The position numbers and the translations under genes were made by a program. From Hydractinia symbiolongicarpus (taxonomy: Eukaryota > Cnidaria > Hydrozoa > Anthoathecata > Hydractiniidae): DNA of 64,000 nucleotides. Every line of letters starts with the position of its first letter. Position 1 is the first letter of the stretch. The notes under the pieces were generated by a model that saw nothing but the letters and a program-made list of their open reading frames with translations, was not told where the DNA came from and ran no database searches. Positions 31,876 through 42,137 of this stretch are shown one piece after another. The stretch spans positions 15,225,501 to 15,289,500 of the forward strand of contig NC_079881.1 in NCBI RefSeq assembly GCF_029227915.1, written 5' to 3'.

Positions 31876-32277
31876 TTATCGCATGTGAAAAATGTGAATT
31901 TTCGAAGTGTCCTTTCGGTCCTGCTGATCGCCTGGCGACCCGCTAGGCGCTGTCGGCGGAAGGCCCTGCGGAGCCTGCTTACGTGTATACGTGTGGAGCG
32001 TGCTTACGTGTATGTAGTAGATTCCACCAACTGCTATGCAAGCAAGTGCGATGCCTCCGGCGATCGTAAGACCTGACTGTATAGAAGTGCCTCCAGAAGA
32101 GGTTTTGACTGTAGATTCTACAGCACCTTCTTGGAACTCTGTTCGGCGTTGCTGTTGCTCCAGATCTTCCTTCCTCTTCTTCATCAGTGCCGCCAACTTG
32201 TGACCTTGCGCTACTCTCCCCGGATGCTTTACTGGCTTTGTTATGACTCTTTCTTCTTGTGATTGAACTTCACTCAT
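31876..32277 (-). CDS. Gene P: single-pass membrane protein with PTAP motif
   Basis: 133 residues, open here. A charged N-terminal half (to ~60), a Gly/Ala-rich membrane span at ~68-92 (LTIAGGIALACIAVGGIYYI), and a proline-rich C-tail containing PTAP (residues 108-111), ending FHMR. PTAP is the TSG101-binding late-domain motif of retroviral Gag; its use here is inferred. The tail DNA (31929-31985) is GC-rich and resembles the micro-insert seen in other genes. In element B (48657-49025) an in-frame TAG breaks the N-terminal half and the tail lacks PTAP. The start ATGA overlaps the stop of small ORF S. Confidence 0.65.
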   Translation of the reverse strand: MSEVQSQEERVITKPVKHPGRVAQGHKLAALMKKRKEDLEQQQRRTEFQEGAVESTVKTSSGGTSIQSGLTIAGGIALACIAVGGIYYIHVSTLHTYTRKQAPQGLPPTAPSGSPGDQQDRKDTSKIHIFHMR

Positions 32278-32366
32278 TTGTTATAAGTCGTAAGACTTGT
32301 AACAAATCTGTGTATCGTGCTCTTGTTCTCCCCAATTCCCCCTTGGTTATCAAAAGGATTGCTCAT
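32274..32366 (-). CDS. Gene S: 30-codon ORF between Q and P
   Basis: ATG 32366 lies inside the end of gene Q, and the TGA overlaps the ATG of gene P (ATGA). Element B has a longer version (48233-48463) sharing the MSN start and the Q overlap. Weak as a gene on its own; the overlap on both sides and its presence in both copies give some support. Confidence 0.35.
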   Translation of the reverse strand: MSNPFDNQGGIGENKSTIHRFVTSLTTYNK

Positions 32367-32976
32367 GTGACACTTCGAAAGACTGATTGTTTTCTTGCTG
32401 TTCGTGCTCTCGCTTTTCATCTGTCTTGGACTTCACAGAGAGCTGAGTGTGATTAATGGCATGAGCAGCAACCAAGAGTGGCGCTATAGATTTTCCAAAG
32501 GCAGAGTATACAAGGATCCCCAAATCTGCCATGGAGTCCTTGATAATCGGATCTTCCTCGATGTCTTTTTTCAGACCCTCCGCACTATTGAGTTGAACAA
32601 CATTACCTATGGCCTTCGTGTACATGCTAATTGCATGTGAAGATAGTGCCTTGGCTGTCTTTTCTCCTTTCTCTTGAATTTCACGTTGAACGAATTCCGC
32701 ATACGTTTTTTCGATCACCTCCTCAGGAGCTTTGTCGACAAAGCTTTCAGTACATTTCTTCGGCAAAAGATGCTGTTTACCTTTACTTATAGCTTCTTTC
32801 AAAGCTTGACATTTGTCAATTTGTTTAACAACTTCTGCTGCTGGTGTGTCGACATCGTTAAATATTTCTGAGATTGCAGACATCTTTACTAGAAACCTTC
32901 TATAGTGCAAAAAACAGAGCACGATCAAGACGTACGGAAGAATTATTGCTATAGTGAGGGCTATGTCGTTCAGCAA
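32350..32976 (-). CDS. Gene Q: membrane-anchored helical protein (start codon lost)
   Basis: About 208 residues. An N-terminal membrane anchor (IALTIAIILPYVLIVLCFL), then a mainly helical charged domain (EVIEKTYAEFVQREIQEKGE, KTAKALSSHAISMYTKAIGN, LGILVYSAFGKSIAPLLVAA) and a Glu/Gln-rich tail. In element B the gene begins ATGATGAACGAC; here both ATGs read TTGCTG (ttttgaaaaataaaacttgctg), so the original start is gone although the rest is open. Unknown family. A type of virion or packaging-associated membrane protein is possible from its place between ATPase and HNH genes. Confidence 0.6.
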   Translation of the reverse strand: MLNDIALTIAIILPYVLIVLCFLHYRRFLVKMSAISEIFNDVDTPAAEVVKQIDKCQALKEAISKGKQHLLPKKCTESFVDKAPEEVIEKTYAEFVQREIQEKGEKTAKALSSHAISMYTKAIGNVVQLNSAEGLKKDIEEDPIIKDSMADLGILVYSAFGKSIAPLLVAAHAINHTQLSVKSKTDEKREHEQQENNQSFEVSHEQSF

Positions 32977-33654
32977 GTTTTATTTTTCAAAACAAAACAC
33001 TGGCAAGGGAACCCTCTAGGTTTTTGTTGTTTTTGTTGTTGTTGTTGTTGTTGTTTGAACCCAGAGGGTTTTTGAATCTGTGAGTATACCACTCAGAGCC
33101 TTTGATTCACCATATCCGAGGTGTTTTTCAGTGCTGTCCTGCTTTGCAGGCCTAGCGTACTTGCTCTTTATACTCTATACAGAATGTCGTGCTTGTACTA
33201 CGCATTAACGAGACCCACCTTTTTATGTGAGCACTTTCAGAGGCCGTTCCTAGCACTGACATTTAACCGGCATTTTGGCACAATTTTTCCCGTCGTGGCA
33301 CAGTGTGGGAGAAACCGGGGCGAGACGGCCGCTTCCAGTTAGGACGTGCTCTCGCCCGCGCACTCCTACCCTTCAGCCAGGATCTAAGCCTGCTCCCACA
33401 ATTTTACTATATTTCGAGCTTCGTATAAAACTATTCAGTATCACCTTGAGTACTACCTGTGTAGAAATTCACGCATCACCGGTTAGCTCGTTTGCACATC
33501 ATACAGAAAACCTCTTGCTTATTCAAAAATGTTTATCATTTTTGAATATAGGGGGCAAATGAGTTTTATCTTGTTTCTACCGCCTCATACTGAAGAGGAG
33601 TGACTCAAAGTTGCCCGAAAATTTAAAAACACAAATATTTTTTCAACGCGACTT
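32977..33654. other. ~680-bp conserved non-coding region (element A copy)
   Basis: No plausible ORF on the element's coding strand, yet roughly 90 percent identical to 46907-47610 in element B along its length. It holds: GGGCGAGA/TCTCGCCC arms (33318-33325 and 33350-33357), conserved in B; ATTCAAAAATG/CATTTTTGAAT (33521-33547), conserved in part; CCTGC-ttt-GCAGG; an ACCCTCT/AGAGGGT hairpin beside gene Q; and a (GTT)n tract near 33025-33055 that is absent or shorter in B. Candidates: non-coding RNA, replication or packaging signal, or an intron. Confidence 0.6.
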
Positions 33655-34149
33655 TTACCCAGATATATATCGATGGCCCTTGCTTTGATTATCCTCGGTC
33701 CACAAGGGTTGCAGGTTGGTATAGTGGAGCCTTGCTAATTGCACCTCCTCGCTGGGGTATTCTCCGTTCTCTCTGTATTTTAGTGGCACCTTGTGATCAA
33801 ACTGCCACTGCCCTCGGTTTCCCCAGCACATCCCGTCTTTGAATTGATCCTGGATATGACCGATAAATGTGCAATTACCGCACCCCAGGTACTCTGTAGA
33901 GGCTATCTCCCTATCATACATTAGAGCCTTGTGAATTCTAGTTAGAATGAGGTTATGCTGATAAGCAGGGTGATCGCATATGGAGCATCCGTGTCTATGT
34001 TTTTTATGCGGGCATTTGCTACGTTCCCGTGACGCCTTGACAATATTGCGGCATTTGATGCACTGTTTTGTTCGCTGGCCCTTGTTTTGGATTTTGAAGT
34101 TGTCGAGGGATTGGGGTTGTTTGCATTTTGTACACCTTTTACCTTCCAT
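33655..34149 (-). CDS. HNH endonuclease with zinc-binding cysteines
   Basis: 164 residues, intact. CxxC pairs at C6/C9, C30/C33, C55/C58 and C90/C93. The HNH core is QFDHKVPL (D118-H119) followed by LHYTNLQPLWTEDNQSKG (N145, N154). The wording HYTNLQPLW-x-x-DN-x-x-KG is typical of HNH nucleases carried by phages and large eukaryotic viruses. Likely cuts DNA; a role in genome processing, recombination or mobility is inferred. It sits directly downstream of the polymerase gene on the same strand. Element B's copy has one extra A in an A7 run near its start. Confidence 0.88.
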   Translation of the reverse strand: MEGKRCTKCKQPQSLDNFKIQNKGQRTKQCIKCRNIVKASRERSKCPHKKHRHGCSICDHPAYQHNLILTRIHKALMYDREIASTEYLGCGNCTFIGHIQDQFKDGMCWGNRGQWQFDHKVPLKYRENGEYPSEEVQLARLHYTNLQPLWTEDNQSKGHRYISG

Positions 34150-34208
34150 TTGTTGTTGCTTTTGTAAGACATCGCTTCACAAAACTCTGGACATGGAAAC
34201 CTCACTAT

Positions 34209-37200
34209 TTACAGCGTCAGCGGTACTGTGTGGATGCCGTCATCAAGTACCTTTCGCTTATCATAAAACGCCGAGAGACCCAGCTTGTTTTGTTCGTACG
34301 TAACCATCCCCTGGTTGTGCACCCGGAAACCTACGTTTTTGGCCATGTCAATAAAGCCCTTCAACGCGTTCTTATACCTCTCCCATGTCATAGCATTCCG
34401 CTTCTTTGACATACCCTTACAGGAGAATTTTGTGCCCTCTTTCCCTTCGACGAAGTAACACTTGATTGAGTCAGCGATCATTCTAAGCCCGATAAATTCC
34501 GGTTTGAATTGCCCTCCTGTTCGACTTGAGTACTTATCAGTGACGAGCCAGTTTTTCACGTCTTTGTCGTACTCGTCAAGCAGTTCAGGGCGAACGACAT
34601 CTCGTAACTCTTCTCCAGAGATGGCAAAATACGCGCTATCCGTATCCATGTAAATATATTCAAAATCTCGACGATCCACGTACTTGTCAACGAAGTCGTA
34701 GGAAAATTCCAGCATGCGCAATTTGGCCAGCTGGTACACCGCAATGCCGCACTGGTACGCTCTGTCGATATGCACCTTTTTCTTTCCTTCTCGGATCTCG
34801 TAAGCATCACCTATCTCTTCAAGGTATGGCGATCTCATCGCTGCATCCACCTTCTTTTCATCTCTCGTAAAGGTGGTGTTCGCGTGCCTCGCTTGGTCCT
34901 CGATCATTTTTCCATAGAACGAGTTCCCTTTCAGCTTGGCCGTATCTCCAGCCAGACGCTTGTCAGGATCCTTATCGGCTTGTCGTCGTGCATCCGCAAT
35001 TTCTTCCGGAAACCACGCAAACGGTTTACCTCGCTTATATTTGATAAATTGGTGAAACGCTGTCACCTTCAGGCCATGGTCAAGGTACCACTCGAGCAAG
35101 GTTGCGAACAGCAAGATCTTTTCAGCTTTCATCAACCCTAGGAGCTTACGTGTACCTGGAACACGTTTGCGCCCTGTTGATTTTAGGTACTCGTGCATGT
35201 GCTCAGGGATTTGATCGTCGGGTATCTCCTTGACCTCAAATAGCGGAGCTATCTCGCTAAATTTGTCATATAGTTCCAGAGGGACTTCGATGTCGACATG
35301 CGCAAAACCAAAGAGGGATCCATTTTGCATACCTTCTATCAACAGTCTGATGTTGTGCTCAGCCGTGGGTGGGTTGATCTTGATCAGCTTCTCTTTACCG
35401 CATGGAAAGCAGTTCCTCAATGTACTCGGGTACAGTAGGTTCGCGTCAAGCCCCAAAACAGTTTTGCACTTCTGTGGCTCCTGGTAGATGTGGGATCTGA
35501 TACCCGTCACGTCTCTCTCGTGGTCCCTACAGAACACGATGGCAGGCCCTCCCACCATCCCCGTTTGAAGCAGTTCATACGCCTCATTCTTTGTGCACTC
35601 AGTGCAAGCCTTTTGCACCTTTTTGCACGCCTTGCAACTCTTGTTGAAGCAGTCTTCATTACACTTATGCTTACAAGGCTCCCCTGGAGCGTAGAGCTCT
35701 AGCTTTGGGCTCAGTCGTAGAGACTTGTTCAAGACGTAGCGCATCGCTACGCCTGGAATGCTTACCGCGTCTTTCAAAATGTCTATCTCGTCGTCGTAGT
35801 ACTGCAGCCTTGTCTTGTCCACGGCTTCGATGAAAGGTTCCACGTCGGCTAAATTGTACTCACGCAACAAGTCCACCATGGTGACGCAGCCTCGCTTGTA
35901 AAACTCTGCGCGGAATGTTTCGTACTCATCAAGAGAGAGGGTGTTTTTACCAATAAGACTGTTATAGAAGTGTTCGTACTCCACAGGTCCGACGTGGTTA
36001 AGCTTGTCATAGCTCGTCAGCCACTCGTATGGGAACACCAGCTTTTCGAGCTTGCAATCCAGAGACTTGCACCATAGGTCATAGTTCATAACAGGAGAGA
36101 GAAAATTTTTTATATCGAGAAATTTAAACCTCGAGGTCGTGAAGAACATGTAGTCGTTGTCTTTCTTCGCCACGTTGATCTTTTCGCTATCGTGTTTGGC
36201 AATTTGATCGACAAAGTACCGCTTGATCATGTTCAGGTCATACTTGCCACTGTTGAAGCCGATCACGGCCACTTGGTTTACCCACTCGTTCCATGCCTTC
36301 TGAGTCTTATCTGGAAGCATGTTAAAATCATCGGGTCTCGGATACATTCTCTCCACCTCTTCCACAATGAGGGCGTTTCTCTTTTCGAGCTGCTCCACAA
36401 ATCGTTTAACCAAGATCTTAGGATCATCGTGCTCCAAGAACGTTGGATCTCCGTTCAGACTATCGTGAATGGCAACGCTGACCGGCACATGCTCCGAGAT
36501 GTATGTTAGATCAGATGTTTGCCGCTGGTGTAAAGGTGCTAGGAGGGCCTCGAAATCAAACACGATATAGTGAGGATAGGGTCTAAATTCTTTCTTGAAG
36601 TACCTCTTGGCTTTGGGTGGGCTCTCACACTCCCACACTACGACGACGTTTTAGCCAAGTTTTCGGATGCCTTCCTCCTCAGACTTGGTGGCCGTATATC
36701 GATTTTTGTTTGTTCCTTGGCAGGGGCATCCGTGCCACTTGCAACCGTCCTTCTCGTATACTGAACTGATCTGAGGTTCATAGCCGTCTACCTTGTAGAC
36801 TTGGTTTTCCTTTTTGCCATAGCGAATCACGCGTTCTCCCCCATGCCAACAGAGTGCGTGATGAATGTGCCTTCTAGTTTCCCTCGACATGTGTTCCAGC
36901 CATTTACAAGCGTCATAGCTGAAGCCCTCACCGTAAAAGACCTTCTCTGACTTGCTAGGTATGCGTTTAACCTTCTTGCCTTTACAGATGATAGTCGGCT
37001 TTTTTCCTTCACATATCTTCTTATGTCTCGTAAGATCTCCGCTGCTTGTAAACATTTGCTTGCAGGCTTCACATTCCCATTTCTGTTGTGCCAGTACGTC
37101 TAAATCCTTGATGTAGAAACAGTGTCCATCCAGCATACCAAGTTTGATTGTGTCTAAATCTTTTTTGTATTAATTCTGACCGCACACGAGTCTCCATGGC

Positions 37201-38207
37201 GCTTTCTCAGAGTTGGTCTTGGGTTCAAGGACACTGATGTTGATCTTGAAACGCTTCGCTATGCCCTCGAAGTCAACAAGCTTGGTAGCACGTACTTCTT
37301 TCTGCTTTAGTTTGGGATTCTCGTAGTACTCGCGTGCTAGTGTGAGAGCTGGTCTCGTGACACGTTTCTCGCGCTGCTCTCTCTCTCCACGGTAGTGTAC
37401 GACAAGACATCTCCCGACACACAAATTGTCGGTTCTCTCATTCTCCTTGTCAAAGCTGTAGATGCACCTCTTCTTTCGCAACCAGTCTGGCAAAGGTCCA
37501 CAGCCTAACAGGGGCTCCCTCGTCGCTATGATCTTGATCTGCACATGGTTGAAGACTATTTTCCCTTCGTATGATCCTGGGGTCTCGATTGTTCTTTCTG
37601 GTAGCAAGTACGCCTTCCCCCAAAACTCATAATCTCCAAGATCTAATCGCTGCATTTCGCATTTTTCAACAAAGGCCTCGATGTCAGCTAGGCTCGTAAG
37701 CGATCCTTCGCTTCCCTTGGTCTTGTGATACCGAGCCGTGCCACCTCCTGCTTCGTAGATGGTGCAAGCAAAACTGTAGACTACCTTGACTCTCATATCT
37801 ATGTAGGGCGTAATTTTTCGCATGATGGCCTCCGCCAGTGGCTGATTAAGGTACTTGCTTAACCGCCATGTCTTGACACGATTTCCGTCTTCCAACATCT
37901 GTGTGTCATTTTCGTCAAAAATGTGCTGAATGTCTTCGACGCCTTCGGATCGGTTTTTCTCTTGTGGGAACATGTGCTTGATGTCTTCGACTCCGCTGTA
38001 TTCGTCTTGTATGTCCTCTCGCGCTTCTCTCTCGATTTCGTCGTGCAGCGTCGTCCTTCCAGCAATTTGTTCCCTTGCTCTGTTATAATAATACCTGACA
38101 GTATCTCGCACGCTCTGTAGTCAACCCGCAAGAGCATCGCGAGTTGCTGCTACTGGCGCTGAGACGGCGCTATATAATTTACTAATTGCATTCTTGAACC
38201 AACTCAT
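34209..38207 (-). pseudogene. polB: Protein-primed family B DNA polymerase (3 in-frame stops)
   Basis: A single 1,332-codon frame from ATG 38207 (MSWFKN, within the TIR) to TGA 34209, with stops at 38121 (CGA to TGA versus B), 37170 (CAA to TAA) and 36651 (TAC to TAA). Approximate residues: N-terminal helical extension 1-115; OTU-like DNLCVGRCL ~255; C2H2 finger CEACKQMF...HKKIC ~376-398; a zinc-type KWHGCPC ~490; exonuclease DFEALL ~550 and FNSGKYDLN; cysteine-rich knot ~860; polymerase motifs DANLLYPS ~922, KGNSFYGK ~1094 and YMDTDSAY ~1190. This is the Polinton pPolB layout, with a DNA-replicating role. All breaks are nonsense, with no frameshift. The OTU assignment is weak. Confidence 0.9.
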
Positions 38208-38480
38208 TTCTCTTTTATTATAAGTACATTCAGACTTCAACTAACAGCGGTCGCAATTTGAGTAGGGAATTTCCCCTAATTAAACAGATTTTGTCAAGTG
38301 CCGTCATTTTTGATGATGTCAGCAAATTTGTTGAATATCACGTGACTTGTTTACTCATTTGAGGTATGATGAAATCTGTGACGTCACAGCTTTTTAAGGG
38401 GGTCTAAAAGCAGCGTTTTTTAATAGGGTTTTGACCGTCGAAAACCAACACTGTGCTCATGCGGGTGTACTAATCTAGCT
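38099..38480. repeat. Element A right terminal inverted repeat
   Basis: Inverted match of 21161-21542. It contains TGACGTCA at 38379-38386, the CACGTG E-box, the TATAATAAA motif, and the first ~35 codons of the polymerase gene. It ends ...CTAATCTAGCT at 38480, followed by the GCGCA duplication. Confidence 0.92.
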
Positions 38481-38485
38481 GCGCA

Positions 38486-41400
38486 CAGGAAAACGACTTA
38501 ATGCTTGGTAGTCCATTGAGATTGCAGGTAATAGGCCGATAACCACTTGTTTTGGCTTGTGCAGCCACGTGATTTACGCGTAGAGACCATATTTGGGCGT
38601 AAAAGACTATATTACCAGATTTAAAGGCCTGTGCATGTAGTTAGCAGCGTTCTTAGAGTCTGGCGCACAGGAAATCGACTTAATGGTTGGTAGTCGATTG
38701 AGATTGAATGGGATAGACCGATCAACACTTGTTTGGGCTCGTGGAATCACGTGATTTTCGCCTAGACCCAAATTAGGCCATAAAAGGGCACAATACGGGC
38801 TTTGAAGGCCTGTGCACATAGTTAGCAGCGTTCTTTGAGGCTGACGCACAAGCAAACGACTTAATGCTTGGCAATCCATTAAGATTGAAAGTATTAGGCC
38901 GATGACCACTTGTCTTTCCTCATGCAGCCACATGACTTAAGTGTAGATTCGTTATTAGGCCGTAAAAGGCCATATTACAAGCTTTAAAGGTCTGTCCACG
39001 TAGTTAGGAACGTTCTCAGAGCCTGGCGCACAGGAAAAAGACTTATTACAACGTAGTTTATTGAGATTAAAAGGAATAGACCGATGGCAACTTGTCTGGG
39101 CTTGTGGAATCACGTGATTTACGTGTAAACTCCTTATTAAGCCATAAATAGCCATATTACACTCTTTAAAGGCCTGTGCACGTAGTTAGCAGCGTTTTTA
39201 GAGCCTGTCGCTCAAGAAAACGTCTTAATACATCGTAGTCCATTGATTTTAAAAGAAATAGACTAATGTCAACTTGTCTGGGCTCGTGGAATCACGTGAT
39301 TTACGTGTAAACTCATATTAGGTTGTAAAAGGCGATACTACACACTTTAAAGGCCTGTACACGTAGTTTGCAGCGTTCTTAGAATCTGGCACTAAGGAAC
39401 ACGACTGAACACATCGTAGTCCATTGAAATTGAAAGGACTAGGCCGACAGCCTCCAGTCTGTGATCGTGCAATCCCTGACTTAGGGGTAGTCTCCTTATT
39501 AGGCCATCAGAGGCCGTATTACACGCTTAAAAGCTCTGTCCACGTAGTTAGAAACGTTCTCATGCGAGGCGCTCCAAAAAGCGACTTAATACATCGTAGT
39601 CCATTGAGATTGAAAGGAATAGACCGATGGCCACATGTCTGAGATCGTGGAATCACGTGATTTACGCATAGACCCAAATTAGGCCGTAAAAGACCATAAT
39701 ACAGGCTTTAAAGGACTGTGCGCAAGGTCAGCAGCGTTCTTAGAGCCTGGCGCACAGGAAAAGGACTTAATGTTTAGTAGTTCATTGAGATTGAAAGTAA
39801 TAGGCCGATAACCATTTGTTTTGGCCCGTCCAGCCACATGATTTACGCGTAGACTCCATATTAGGCAGTAAAAGACTATATTACCAGGTTTAATGGCCTG
39901 TGCAAGTAGCTAGCAGCGTTCTTAGAGCCTTGCGCACAGGAAAATGACTTAATGGTTTGTAGTCGATTGAGATTAAATGGGATAGACCAATAACCACTTG
40001 TTTTGGCTCGTGGAATCACGTGATTTACGCCTAGACCCAAATTAGGCCGTAAAAGACCATAATACAGGCTTTAAAGGACTGTGCGCAAGGTCAGCAGCGT
40101 TCTTAGAGCCTGGCGCACAGGAAAAGGACTTAATGTTTAGTAGTTCATTCAGATTGAAAGAAATAGGCCGATAACCATTTGTTTTGGCCCGTGCAGCCAC
40201 GTGATTTACATGTAGACTCCAAATTAGGCCGTAAAAGTCCATATTACAGACTTTAAAGGCCTGTGCACGTAGTTAGCAGCGTTCTCAGAGCCTGCCGCAC
40301 AGGAAAACGACTTAATATATCATAGTCCATTGAGATTGAAAGGAATAGACCGAGGGCAACTTATCTGGGCTCGTGGAATCACGTGATTTACGTGTAGTCT
40401 CCTTATTAGGCCGTAAAAAGCGATAATACACACTTTAAAGGCCTGTCCACGTAGTTAGGTACGTTCTCAGAGCCCGGCACTTAAGAAAGCGACTTAATAC
40501 TTCGCAGTCCACTGACATTGAAAGGAATAGACGGATGGCCACGTGTTTGGGCTCGTGGAATCACTTTATTTACGTTTAGACTCCTTAGTAAGCTGTAAAT
40601 GGCCATATTACACTTTTTAAAGGCCTGTGCACGTAGTTAGCATCGTTCTCAGAGCCTGGCGCACAGGAAAACGACTTATTATGTAGTAGTTCAATGCAAT
40701 TGAAAGGAATAGACTGATGGCCACTTGTCTGGGCTCGTGGAATCACGTGATTTACGCGTCGACCCCAAATTAGGCCGTAAAATGCCATAAAACGGGCTTT
40801 AAAGGCGTGTGCACGTACTTAGCAGCGCTCTCAGAGCCTGGCGCTGAGGAAAACGACTTAATACATCGTAGTTCCTTGAGATTGAAAGGAATAGACTGAT
40901 TGCAACTTGTCTGGGCTCGTGGAATCACATGATTTACGTATAGACTCCATATTAGGCCGTAAAAGGCCATAATGCAGGTTTTAAGGGACTTTCCACAACG
41001 TTAGCAGCGTTCTTAGAGCCTGGCGCACAGGAAAAGAACTTAATTCTTGGTAGTCCATTGAGATTAAAAGTATTAGGCAGATAACCACTTGTTTTGGCTC
41101 GTGCAGCCGCGTGATTTACGCGTAGACTCCATCTTAGGCCGTAAAAGACTATATTACCAGATTTAAAGGTCTGTCCACGTAGTTAGCATCGTTTTTATAG
41201 CCTGGCGCACTGGACAACGACTTAATGCTTGGTAGTCGATTGAGGTTGAACGGAATAGACCGATCACCACGTGTTTGGGCTCGTGGAATCACGTGATTTA
41301 CGCGTCGACTCCAAATTAGGCCGCAAAAGGCCATAATGCGAGCTTTAAAGGCAATACGTCTTAATGCTTGGTAGTCCATTAAGATTGAAAGCAATAGGCC

Positions 41401-41814
41401 GATGACCAATTTTGCTTGCTCATGCAGCCACGTGACTTACGTGTAGTCTCCTTATTAGGCCGTAAAAAGCGATAATACGCACTTTAAAGGCCTGTCCACG
41501 TTGTTAGGAACGTACTCAGAGCCTGTCGCTCAAGAAAATGACTTAATACTTTGTAGTCCATTGAGATTCAAAGAAATAGATCGATGGCCACCTGCCTGGG
41601 CTCGTGGAATCAGGTGAATCACGTATAAACTCCATATTAGGCCGAAAAAGGCCATATTACAGGCTTTAAAGACCTGTGCACGTAGTTAGCAGCGTTCTCA
41701 CAGCCTGGCGAACAGGAAAACGACTAATTATAACGTAGTCCATTGAGAGTGAAAGGAATAGACCGATGGCAACTTGTGTGGATTCGAGGAATCACGTGAT
41801 TTAGTGGTAGACTC
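38486..41814. repeat. Satellite array between the two Polintons
   Basis: About 18 monomers of the same ~181-bp satellite, more diverged than the left block and with several partial units. The satellite phase resumes directly after the GCGCA duplication. No gene; ORFs here are monomer translations. The last five bases (GACTC, 41810-41814) are the target duplication of element B. Confidence 0.92.
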
Positions 41815-42137
41815 AGCTAGAGTAGTACACCCTCATGAGTACAGTTTAGGTTTTCAACGGTCAAACCCCCATTAAAAAACGTTGCTTTTAGACCCCCTAA
41901 AAAATCTGTGACGTCACAGATTTTATCATACCTCAAATGAGTAAACAAGTCACGTGATATCCAACAAATTTGCTGACATCATCAAAAATGACGGCACTCG
42001 ACAAAACTGCTGACATCAACAAACGCGCAAATCTGTTAGAATAGAAAGGGAAATTCCCTACGCAAATTGCGACCGCTGTTAGTTAAAGTCTGAATGTACT
42101 TATAATAAAGAGAAATGAGTTGGTTCAAGAATGCAAT
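41815..42137. repeat. Element B left terminal inverted repeat
   Basis: 323 bp matching 59523-59845 inverted with only a few mismatches, more alike than the two TIRs of element A. TGACGTCA at 41909-41916, the CACGTG E-box, ttataataaagagaaATG, and the first ~7 codons of the polymerase. High TIR identity suggests a younger insertion or later gene conversion. Confidence 0.92.

Larger units (their letters stand above)
21161..38480. mobile_element. Polinton/Maverick (adintovirus-like) element A
   Basis: A 17.3-kb element with TIRs that begin AGCTAGATTAGTACACC at 21161 and end with the reverse complement at 38480. It is flanked by a direct 5-bp duplication GCGCA (21156-21160 and 38481-38485); removing the element and one copy restores the satellite text ctggcgcacagg. 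Gene order, left to right: ankyrin (+), B (+), C (+), D (+), E (-), F penton (-), G (+), H (-), MCP (+), J (+), integrase (+), BRO (-), M (-), ATPase (-), O (-), P (-), S (-), Q (-), HNH (-), polymerase (-). Integrase, pPolB, packaging ATPase and MCP together define the Polinton/adintovirus group. Many genes carry stops or frameshifts, so it is an old or inactive copy. Confidence 0.93.

Noticed and set aside
33121-33562. Plus-strand ORFs of 73 and 95 codons in the non-coding block
   Set aside because: They are not conserved as ORFs in element B and run against neighbouring genes.
24076-36653. Alternative genetic code with TAA as tyrosine in element A
   Set aside because: Element B uses TAC at those sites, genes also end in TAA, and frameshifts and TGA/TAG stops are present too; decay explains it.
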